Origin: an uncultured Eubacteriales bacterium
GTDB lineage: Bacteria > Bacillota > Clostridia > Lachnospirales > Anaerotignaceae
Reading direction: 5' to 3'
NCBI GenBank assembly: GCA_900548595.1
Contig: URLB01000018.1
Coordinates: forward strand, 1 to 20,034
DNA length: 20,034 nucleotides
The notes under the pieces are model-generated. The model was not told the DNA's origin and searched no databases. It saw nothing but the letters and a program-made list of their open reading frames with translations. The translations under genes were made by a program, and so were the position numbers. Position 1 is the first letter of the stretch. Each line of letters begins with the position of its first letter. Shown here piece by piece: positions 1-5,976 of the stretch.

Positions 1-649
1 CTGCCTGACGGTCATCAAGGCTTCCACCCAGGTCTTCCGCTATCTTTGATAAGATGTAAGGACCTGCTGTTCCTGACATAGCGGGAAGAGCTACAAGACC
101 TGCATATTTGTCATCGAAAAGGTCCATATATGATTTAGGAGCTTCAAGTCCCTTTTCATTAAGAACGTCTTCGTTGTACATGATACCGTAACGTCCTACT
201 GTAACCATAGGGCCGTAACCTGTGTCGTTTTTAGCAAAATCATAAAGGTTATCAATGTTTTTTACAACATTTGTGTCAATCTTCTCAAAGAGTTCAAGAG
301 CCTCGCCCTGCTTTGCATAAGCGCCTGAAAGGTATACAACGTCTGTTTCCACGTTTCCTGATTCTACCTGAGACTGGATTTTTGCAATACGGTCTGCATT
401 GGCGTTTACTTCGTCAAATACTACTGTACATCCGTATCTTGCTTCAAAGTCAGCGGCAAGTTCCTTTGTAGCTGCGCCTGTAGAGCCGCCCCATGTACAT
501 ACCGTAAGCTCTGCTCCCGTAAAGTCTGTTTCCCCGCCTTCGGTTGTTTCTGCTGTTTCATTTTCAGCAGGCTTCTCTGATGAGCCGCATGCTGTTAAAG
601 CTGAAACTGACATAGCGGCAACGAGCATAACTGATAAAAATTTCTTCAT
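1..649 (-). CDS. ABC transporter substrate-binding lipoprotein (PotD/PotF-like), 3' end outside window
   Basis: This is the extracellular binding component of the importer encoded directly upstream. It starts at the ATG at 649 with an AAAGGAG ribosome binding site. About 216 residues are visible and the C-terminus lies beyond the left edge. The N-terminus is a lipoprotein signal: K2-K3, a hydrophobic stretch, then the lipobox LTAC with the lipidated Cys at about residue 21. A short Glu/Thr-rich linker follows. The mature part begins with ELTVCTWGGS and contains the segments YGIMYNEDVL and LVALPAMSGT, which fit periplasmic-binding-protein type 2 solute binders used by polyamine, iron and related importers. 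It is the last gene of the importer set, 37 bp after the ATPase. Polyamine is the default guess from the family. The ligand cannot be read from the sequence, and Fe(III) or another organic cation is possible. Confidence 0.88.
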   Translation of the reverse strand, partial: MKKFLSVMLVAAMSVSALTACGSSEKPAENETAETTEGGETDFTGAELTVCTWGGSTGAATKELAADFEARYGCTVVFDEVNANADRIAKIQSQVESGNVETDVVYLSGAYAKQGEALELFEKIDTNVVKNIDNLYDFAKNDTGYGPMVTVGRYGIMYNEDVLNEKGLEAPKSYMDLFDDKYAGLVALPAMSGTAGPYILSKIAEDLGGSLDDRQA

Positions 650-686
650 CGTTTTTTCTCCTTTCAATCAAAAAGATTTAAGTAAA

Positions 687-1751
687 TTATTTTTTATATA
701 TGATAACCTTCGATTCCGGTATGGACAAATATATTTCCTCTCCGGCAGAAGGTCCGTCATAATCATAACTGCTGACATGGAAAACCTCGTCGAAAATGCC
801 TTCCACATCTATCCTTGTCATATTTCCCTTATATGTAACATTCATTACTTTTCCTTTAAGACAGCCGGGTTCTTCCTTATCCAGTACGATTACGTTTTCG
901 GGTCTTACCGTAAAGATTGCCTTTTCGCCTTTTTCCACGCGGTGGCTCTCGCTGTCTGTGGAAGATACCGTAATGCCTGTGGATGTTTTAACCGATATTC
1001 TTTCGCTGTCAACAGAATCCACAGTTCCTTCCACAAAATTGGAGAAGCCCATGAAGTCCGCAACGAAAGGTGAAGCAGGATGATTGAACACATATTTGGG
1101 CGTACCCATCTGGTATATATGTCCCGCATTCATTATTATTATCCTGTCGGCAAGGGAAACCGCCTCTTCCTGGTCATGGGTAACGATTATAGTCGTAAGA
1201 CCGAGATGACGCTGTATCCTCTTTATTTCCACCTGCATTTCTATTCTCAGCTGTGCGTCCAGGTTGCTTAAAGGCTCGTCCAAAAGGAGTACGTTAGGCT
1301 CCATAACAAGCGCCCTTGCAAGGGCAACCCTCTGCTGCTGTCCGCCCGAAAGCTCTCTGGGATAACGCTCGCCTAAGCCTACAAGCTTTACAAGCTCCAA
1401 TATATCCTCTACTTTTTTCTTTATTTCATCTTTCGGCAGTTTTTTCAGCTTCAGGCTGAAAGCTACGTTGTCGAAAACCGTCATATGGGGAAACAGCGCA
1501 TAGTTCTGGAAAAAAATACCCACGTTTCTTTTGTATGCCGGTATTTTGTTCATTACGTTTCCGTCTATTTCAACAGTACCCTCGTTAGGCTCTATAAATC
1601 CGGCTATCATACGCAGTATGGTAGTTTTTCCGCAGCCGCTGCCGCCCAGAAGGGCAACCATTTCGCCCTTTTCCAAATCTATATTTATATTCGATACGGC
1701 TGTAAAGTCGCCGTATTTCTTTGTCAAATTGTTCAGTTTAAGGTATCCCAC
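687..1751 (-). CDS. potA: ABC importer ATPase, PotA-like (GTG start)
   Basis: This is the 354-residue ATP-hydrolysing subunit of the importer. Visible motifs: Walker A GGSGCGKTT at residues 36-44, Q-loop Gln82, signature LSGGQ at 134-138, Walker B LLLDEP with D158/E159, and the switch His192 in THDQEE. The C-terminal ~115 residues form a TOBE-like regulatory region (RPENVIVL, then GKVMNVTYKGNMTRIDVEG), as in PotA/FbpC/CysA-class ATPases. Its length matches PotA (about 350-380 residues). The start is GTG at 1751, 8 nt after AAGGAGG, and that binding site overlaps the stop codon region of the upstream permease, so translation is probably coupled. It lies between permease 2 and the binding protein. 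The PotA label rests on the class of permeases and binding protein; the transported compound is inferred, not shown. Confidence 0.92.
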   Translation of the reverse strand: MGYLKLNNLTKKYGDFTAVSNINIDLEKGEMVALLGGSGCGKTTILRMIAGFIEPNEGTVEIDGNVMNKIPAYKRNVGIFFQNYALFPHMTVFDNVAFSLKLKKLPKDEIKKKVEDILELVKLVGLGERYPRELSGGQQQRVALARALVMEPNVLLLDEPLSNLDAQLRIEMQVEIKRIQRHLGLTTIIVTHDQEEAVSLADRIIIMNAGHIYQMGTPKYVFNHPASPFVADFMGFSNFVEGTVDSVDSERISVKTSTGITVSSTDSESHRVEKGEKAIFTVRPENVIVLDKEEPGCLKGKVMNVTYKGNMTRIDVEGIFDEVFHVSSYDYDGPSAGEEIYLSIPESKVIIYKK

Positions 1752-1764
1752 CGATTATTCCTCC

Positions 1765-2559
1765 TTAGTTTACCATAGAGTCAAGACCGACCAGCTTGTT
1801 TATAACAAGCATTATTATAAGCGACGACGCCATAAGTATCGTTGCTATGGCAGCTACCGTCGGGTCAAACTGGAACTCCATATAGTTTATAATCTGTATC
1901 GGCATTGTCGTAAATTTTGCCGAAGTGAGGAAGCTGCTTATTACAGCCTCGTCAAACGAATAAAGGAACGCAAGCATGGCGCCCGAGATTATGCCCGGCT
2001 TTATGAGCGGAAGCGTTATCTTAAAGAACACCTGTCTCGGATTTGCACCGAGGCTTGCCGCCGCGTCCTCTAAAGTCCAGTTGAAGTTTATAAGCACGCT
2101 CATGGTGTTTCGTATTATATACGGAAGTATTATAACGATATGTCCGATCAAAATCTTCGTAAAAGGCGTGAACATTTTGATTGAAGCCGTAGTTCTCATA
2201 AGCACGAACGCAAACGATATGGACGGAATGAACATGGGGCTTGTAAAAAACGATACAAGCAGGCTCTTTCCCTTAAAATTATACTTCGTAACGCTGAGAG
2301 AGGCAAAAACGCCTATAAATATATCGAATATTGTAGCGATTACGGCTATTTTAATACTGTTTGCAAATCCTGTTACAAAGTCCGTATGTCCCGTAAAAAT
2401 ATTCTGATACCATTTCAGCGAAAACCCTTCCGGAGGGAAAGTTATCGCCGCGCTCGGGTTGAAAGATACCGCGACGATTATTATCATCGGCGCAAGTATA
2501 AACGTATATGTCAGTATAGTAATCAGCTTGCTGAACCAGTTTACTCTGTCTTCACGCAT
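1765..2559 (-). CDS. potC: ABC importer permease 2, PotC-like
   Basis: This membrane permease subunit (264 residues from the ATG at 2559) has about six transmembrane helices. The binding-protein-dependent transport inner-membrane (EAA) loop is seen as EDAAASLGANPRQVFFKITLPLIKPGI, quoted here only in part: EDAAASLGANP then ITLPLIKPGI. That loop contacts the ATPase. Length and helix pattern match PotC (about 260 residues). The preferred start is the ATG at 2559, which overlaps the end of the first permease by 8 nt (ATGCGTGA). A GTG 9 nt upstream at 2568 would add three residues and cannot be excluded. It forms a heterodimeric channel with the preceding permease. The order permease 1, permease 2, ATPase, binding protein is the usual clostridial arrangement with potA displaced. 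Confidence 0.9.
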   Translation of the reverse strand: MREDRVNWFSKLITILTYTFILAPMIIIVAVSFNPSAAITFPPEGFSLKWYQNIFTGHTDFVTGFANSIKIAVIATIFDIFIGVFASLSVTKYNFKGKSLLVSFFTSPMFIPSISFAFVLMRTTASIKMFTPFTKILIGHIVIILPYIIRNTMSVLINFNWTLEDAAASLGANPRQVFFKITLPLIKPGIISGAMLAFLYSFDEAVISSFLTSAKFTTMPIQIINYMEFQFDPTVAAIATILMASSLIIMLVINKLVGLDSMVN

Positions 2560-3388
2560 TTTTTCCACTTCCCAATCTTTTATTTACGCTGTTGCTCAGG
2601 CCGTTTGATACTACCTGGAATACAAGTATGGCAAATACAAGTATATAGCATATAGCGTTGGCAAACTCCAGATTATATGTAGTCTTTATCTGGTTGTATA
2701 TAAGTGTTGTCATAGTCAGATACTGCGCCCCTCCTAAAAGCTGAGGAGTGATATAAGACGTCATGCTCATGGTAAACACAAGTATGCAGCCTGATATTAC
2801 GCCGGGAGCGCTTAAAGGAAACGTTACCTTTAAAAATGTCTGCACAGGGTTTGCACCGAGGCTTCTTGCGGCATTTTCTACATTTTTATCTATGGACTGT
2901 ATAACGCCCGTTATGGCAAGTATCATATAAGGCAGGAGCAGCTGCGCCATACCTATCATAACCGCTGTTTCCGTATACATAAGGTTAAGAGGAGCCTCTA
3001 TAATGTTCCATTTCATAAGTACCTGGTTTAAAAGCCCCGAACCGCCCAATATTACCATCCAACCGTACGCCCTGATGACCGCACTGACAAGAAACGGGAA
3101 TATTGTCGCTATCATAAGAAAACCTTTTATCTTGGATTTTGTCCTTGCCAAAAAATATGCCGTCGGATAACCCAAAAGCAATGTAAGAACGGTTGTCTTT
3201 ACGGAAAGAACAGCTGTGTTCTTAAATATTTTCAAATAAAACGGATCTGTAAAAAACTTTGTGTAATACGTAAGGTTGTCTGTCAAAAGCGCCTTTATAA
3301 ACGTGTATACCATAGGTATAATGAATGCCGCAAGCAACGTAATTGCGCACGGAAGCGCCAACAGAAACACCTTTCTTTTCTCTTTCAT
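2552..3388 (-). CDS. potB: ABC importer permease 1, PotB-like
   Basis: This is the first gene of the importer operon: 278 residues with about six transmembrane segments and the EAA loop (VENAARSLGANP, then VTFPLSAPGVISG). The N-terminal helix starts within the first 30 residues and follows a basic MKEKRK, giving the expected cytoplasmic N-terminus. Length and order match PotB/PotH-type permeases. The start is ATG at 3388. The likely ribosome binding site AGGGAG lies at 3398-3403, about 10 nt upstream, and its first bases are inside a small hairpin (see leader element). A perfect sigma-A promoter is at 3478-3506, so this gene opens a transcription unit even though an OsmC-like gene ends only 150 bp upstream on the same strand. 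Confidence 0.9.
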   Translation of the reverse strand: MKEKRKVFLLALPCAITLLAAFIIPMVYTFIKALLTDNLTYYTKFFTDPFYLKIFKNTAVLSVKTTVLTLLLGYPTAYFLARTKSKIKGFLMIATIFPFLVSAVIRAYGWMVILGGSGLLNQVLMKWNIIEAPLNLMYTETAVMIGMAQLLLPYMILAITGVIQSIDKNVENAARSLGANPVQTFLKVTFPLSAPGVISGCILVFTMSMTSYITPQLLGGAQYLTMTTLIYNQIKTTYNLEFANAICYILVFAILVFQVVSNGLSNSVNKRLGSGKNA

Positions 3389-3396
3389 ATATGCGC

Positions 3397-3472
3397 ATCT
3401 CCCTATTTAAAAATAGGACAGTTATGGAGCAAAAAACTTAATGTCAGACTCCACCGGCTGTCCTACGAATTG
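3397..3472 (-). promoter_or_regulatory. Structured 5' leader of the pot-like operon, possible riboswitch or attenuator
   Basis: Read on the minus strand, the leader has AGGACAG (3464-3458) pairing with CTGTCCT (3421-3415), an asymmetric internal loop CCGG/TAA, an inner stem TGGAG (3453-3449) with CTCCA (3429-3425), and a 19-nt terminal loop. It is followed directly by a second inverted repeat, CCTATTT/AAATAGG (3417-3402), whose 3' arm covers the start of the AGGGAG ribosome binding site. The 3' arm of the first stem and the 5' arm of the second share CCT, so the two structures compete. The first stem is also followed by ATTTTT, so it could act as a weak terminator. The predicted transcript start is near 3472, so the whole leader is this structure. 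I do not recognise the class. Confidence 0.5.
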
Positions 3473-3477
3473 TGTTC

Positions 3478-3506
3478 ATTATATCGAATATTATTCGTTT
3501 TGTCAA
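3478..3506 (-). promoter_or_regulatory. Sigma-A promoter of the pot-like operon
   Basis: Minus strand: TTGACA (3506-3501), a 17-nt spacer, and TATAAT (3483-3478), both exact consensus hexamers. The spacer contains an inverted repeat, CGAAT-AAT-ATTCG (3497-3485), in a place where a bound repressor would block RNA polymerase. The region upstream of -35 is almost pure A/T (about 3516-3545), as in an UP element. A promoter this strong normally implies control by a repressor or by the leader RNA. Confidence 0.85.
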
Positions 3507-3540
3507 TTCACAAATAGACCAAAACAAACAATAATATATA

Positions 3541-3969
3541 TTATTTTACATTAAAATTAACGGGAGTCGTGTTCATTATGTTGTCCGAAACAGGACATCT
3601 TTCCACTACGTTTTTCAGCCATAACGCTCTCTTTTCATCACTTATGTCGGCTTCCAGTTCTATGGAAACGTCAATATTTGAAAATCCCGCTCTTTTTTCC
3701 TTACTGCCTGTAAAGAAAGCTGTTCCGTCAACCTCTCCGTCTATATTTACATACAGTCTTTCTATTTTAAAATTCATTTCCTTGGAAACCCACTGACCGA
3801 TGGCGTTTATACAGCCTGCCAACGACGCCAGAAACATCGCCACGGGGCTTGGCGCAGTATCCTCCCCGCCGAACAAAGGCGGCTCATCTATTACGATGCT
3901 GTGCCCTCCAGTTTTTATATAAGTCTTTGTGGAATCCGAAGCTTCGGCGGTAACATTTATAACTGCCAT
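3541..3969 (-). CDS. OsmC-like family protein
   Basis: This 142-residue protein has the OsmC/Ohr fold signature. The two family cysteines are at C53 (in AGCINAIGQW) and C125 (in VERCPVSDN), with the usual DTAPSPVAMFLASLAGC stretch between residues 37 and 53. OsmC and Ohr proteins are small thiol peroxidases acting on organic hydroperoxides. Many clostridial paralogues (YhfA-type) have no known substrate, and the active-site Arg and Glu cannot be confirmed by eye here. The start is ATG at 3969 with GGAGG eight nt upstream. It begins 16 bp after the M20 hydrolase stop, so the two are almost certainly one transcript. No terminator is visible after it, so some read-through into the importer operon is likely. 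Confidence 0.85.
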   Translation of the reverse strand: MAVINVTAEASDSTKTYIKTGGHSIVIDEPPLFGGEDTAPSPVAMFLASLAGCINAIGQWVSKEMNFKIERLYVNIDGEVDGTAFFTGSKEKRAGFSNIDVSIELEADISDEKRALWLKNVVERCPVSDNIMNTTPVNFNVK

Positions 3970-3985
3970 AAAAAAACCTCCGTTT

Positions 3986-5161
3986 TTACATCATCTTTTT
4001 CTCTATCATAGCCGCAAAAAACGCAGTACCGTAATAGAGTCCGTCCTCGTCCATAAGATATGTCGTATTGTGGTGCGGTCTTGTCGTTCCTTTTTCCTCG
4101 TTTCTCGTTCCTATTTCAACGAAAACACCGGGGCAGCCTGCGGCTTCCGTAAATGCAGAGAAGTCTTCTCCCGGCATTACAGGCTGTATTTCCAAAACAG
4201 CTTCCTGTCCGAACCAGTCCGCTATAACTTCCCTTGCAGTATCGGTAAGCGCCTCGTCGTTTATTACGGAATCATATCCTCTTTCATAGGAAACCTCGCA
4301 TTTAGCGCCCATGCTTGCGGCTATTCCGTCGGATATTTCCTTTATCATAACAGGCATATTGTTTCTCAGTTCCTTGGAGAACGTCCTTACGGAGCCTGTT
4401 ATTGTAACCTCTCCCGGTATTATGTTGTAGGCGTCGCCGCCGTGTATCTGGCATACGGAAAGAACCGCCGTATCGTATGCGCTTATTCTTCTCGCTACGA
4501 TATTCTGGAGTCCCGTTACTATCTGGGCAGCCGCTACAATAGGGTCGACACACTGCTCGGGAAGAGACGAATGTCCGCCCTTGCCGATTACCTTTATATC
4601 AAATCTGTCCGTTGCCGATGTGAGAGGGCCGCTGACAACGCCGAATTTTCCCGTAGGATAGTTTGATGAAAGGTGTATTCCGTATATTTCGTCAACGCCT
4701 TCCATAACGCCCGCTCTTACCATTTCGATTGCGCCTCCGGGGGGAACCTCCTCCGCATGCTGGAATATGCAAACAAGAGTACCTTTCAGCTGTTCCGTCT
4801 TTTCCGAAAAAAGCTTCGCTATTCCCAGGAGCATTGCCGCATGTCCGTCATGTCCGCAGGAATGCATGGCTCCTTTGTTTACGGATACGAATGGAAGGTC
4901 GTTTGTCTCCGTCATGGGAAGCGCGTCTATATCCGCCCTTAAAGCAATGACAGGGCCTTCTGTTTTTCCGTGAATTTTTCCGATAACGCCTGTCTTTGTG
5001 GGGCGCAATACTTCTATGTTGCCGAAGCTTTTAAGCTTTTCCTCTATAAAGTCCGACGTCTTGTACTCCTCGAATGACAGCTCGGCATTTTGATGAAAAT
5101 GTCTCCTCCACTCGATTACCTGTCCGTGAAGCTGTTTTACTTCGTTTAATAAACCGTTCAT
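3986..5161 (-). CDS. M20 family amidohydrolase (N-acyl-amino acid / hippurate hydrolase type)
   Basis: This 391-residue metallopeptidase-fold enzyme hydrolyses N-acyl or amide bonds. The family is known for N-acyl-L-amino acid, hippurate, N-acetyl-diaminopimelate and IAA-conjugate hydrolases. Metal ligand motifs visible: SCGHDGH (C102, H104), HAEE (H135, with E137/E138), and GIHLSSNYPTG (H163). The dimerisation/lid domain follows (ADSEQ-type region near GKGGHSSLPE), then MPGEDFSAF and RPHHNTTYLMDEDGL near the C-terminus with the last ligand His. No signal peptide, so cytoplasmic. The start is ATG at 5161 behind GGGAGG. It is divergent from the XRE-cupin regulator and leads an M20-OsmC transcript. 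Placed beside an importer, it most likely acts on the imported compound, but the exact substrate is unknown. Confidence 0.9.
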   Translation of the reverse strand: MNGLLNEVKQLHGQVIEWRRHFHQNAELSFEEYKTSDFIEEKLKSFGNIEVLRPTKTGVIGKIHGKTEGPVIALRADIDALPMTETNDLPFVSVNKGAMHSCGHDGHAAMLLGIAKLFSEKTEQLKGTLVCIFQHAEEVPPGGAIEMVRAGVMEGVDEIYGIHLSSNYPTGKFGVVSGPLTSATDRFDIKVIGKGGHSSLPEQCVDPIVAAAQIVTGLQNIVARRISAYDTAVLSVCQIHGGDAYNIIPGEVTITGSVRTFSKELRNNMPVMIKEISDGIAASMGAKCEVSYERGYDSVINDEALTDTAREVIADWFGQEAVLEIQPVMPGEDFSAFTEAAGCPGVFVEIGTRNEEKGTTRPHHNTTYLMDEDGLYYGTAFFAAMIEKKMM

Positions 5162-5202
5162 TTCTTTCCTCCCGATACTCAGCCAACGGGCATTTCGCTC
5201 AA

Positions 5203-5231
5203 TTGACTTAATTGTTATATTTTGATATAAT
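5203..5231 (+). promoter_or_regulatory. Sigma-A promoter of the XRE-cupin regulator, with operator-like repeats
   Basis: Plus strand TTGACT (5203-5208), 17-nt spacer, TATAAT (5226-5231). Two inverted repeats lie on it: CAATT-GACTT-AATTG (5200-5214) over the -35, and TTATA-N6-TATAA over the -10. These are natural candidates for autoregulation by the XRE-cupin protein in a divergent intergenic region of only about 100 bp. Confidence 0.75.
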
Positions 5232-5238
5232 GTGTAAA
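5211..5238 (-). promoter_or_regulatory. Candidate promoter for the M20-OsmC transcript
   Basis: Minus strand TTTACA (5238-5233), 16-nt spacer, AACAAT (5216-5211). The -35 is a 5/6 match and the -10 is 4/6. It overlaps the divergent XRE-cupin promoter, so the two transcripts would compete or be co-repressed. This is the best candidate I could see, not a strong one. Confidence 0.3.
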
Positions 5239-5264
5239 CTTTGAAATTTAGGTGGTGTTACTAA

Positions 5265-5825
5265 TTGGATATTGAATCTATAGGGAACAAACTGAAACAG
5301 CACCGCATAAACAAGGATATGTCTATTCGAGACCTTTCCGCCGCCTCCAATATCGCAGCAAGTACGATCAGCCAGATAGAAACCGGTAAAAATTCACCCA
5401 ATCTCATTACGTTGAAGGCAATATGCGACGCCCTTGAAGTTCCTGTATTTTCCCTGTTTTTAGAAGAAGATAAACCCAAAATAAGACTTGTAAAAAGAGC
5501 CGTACACGAGCCTTTTATAAGAAACATAAGCAACGGCAGACAAATAAAGGAATCCCTTATTATACAGGGCAAAAACGAGATGTACGCCGCCCTTGTGGAA
5601 ACTCCCCCTCATGCCGATTCGGGCAGCTACAGCCACCACGGCGGAGAAGAATTTGTATTCATACTGGAGGGTCGTCTCACATTCGACCTGGAGGGCGACC
5701 GTAAATACGAGCTTGAAAAAAACGATACCCTTTATTATCCGAATTCCATCGGTCATAGGTGGGAAAATAACTCCGACGAAATCGTAAGAATGCTTATGGT
5801 TTCAACCTCGCCCTATGAATTCTAA
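5265..5825 (+). CDS. XRE-type HTH regulator with C-terminal cupin domain (TTG start)
   Basis: This 186-residue transcription factor has an XRE/Cro helix-turn-helix at residues 6-60 (SIRDLSAASNIAASTISQIETG carries the recognition helix) and a cupin_2 sensor domain at about 105-182 (YSHHGGEEFVFILEG with H124, H125 and E129; then YYPNSIGHRWEN with H164). The family includes PuuR of E. coli, which controls putrescine use, and many regulators of amine and amino acid catabolism. The cupin usually senses the small-molecule inducer. The start is TTG at 5265: AGGTGGTG at 5250-5257 gives 7-nt spacing, and no better in-frame ATG exists nearby. It is divergent from the M20-OsmC genes and is the obvious candidate regulator of those genes and perhaps of the pot-like operon. 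Target and ligand are inferred. Confidence 0.9.
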   Translation: MDIESIGNKLKQHRINKDMSIRDLSAASNIAASTISQIETGKNSPNLITLKAICDALEVPVFSLFLEEDKPKIRLVKRAVHEPFIRNISNGRQIKESLIIQGKNEMYAALVETPPHADSGSYSHHGGEEFVFILEGRLTFDLEGDRKYELEKNDTLYYPNSIGHRWENNSDEIVRMLMVSTSPYEF

Positions 5826-5933
5826 TATCATACGGACTTTATCAAGTCATTTTCTGACGTTTTTTACAGAGATATGATATACTTTGACGGAAAAAAAGTC
5901 AATCGCCTTTGGATTTATGCAATGATATTTAAC

Positions 5934-5966
5934 AAAAAATCCTTCTGTTTTTCAGAAGGATTTTTT
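5934..5966. terminator. Bidirectional intrinsic terminator between XRE-cupin and SGNH genes
   Basis: A 14-bp perfect stem, AAAAAATCCTTCTG / CAGAAGGATTTTTT, with a 5-nt TTTTT loop. The T-rich flanks work in both directions. It ends the plus-strand regulator gene and the minus-strand SGNH gene, which converge here. Confidence 0.9.
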
Positions 5967-5976
5967 ATTTTTCTAT

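Noticed and set aside
399..1073. Long plus-strand open frame (224 codons)
   Set aside because: Antisense to the binding-protein and PotA-like genes, no ribosome binding site, no family resemblance; a shadow of real coding sequence.
3530..3545. Perfect 16-bp palindrome AATAATATATATTATT at the OsmC-like stop
   Set aside because: Made only of A and T in an AT-rich region upstream of a promoter, so a chance palindrome or UP-element effect is enough; not called a terminator or operator on its own.
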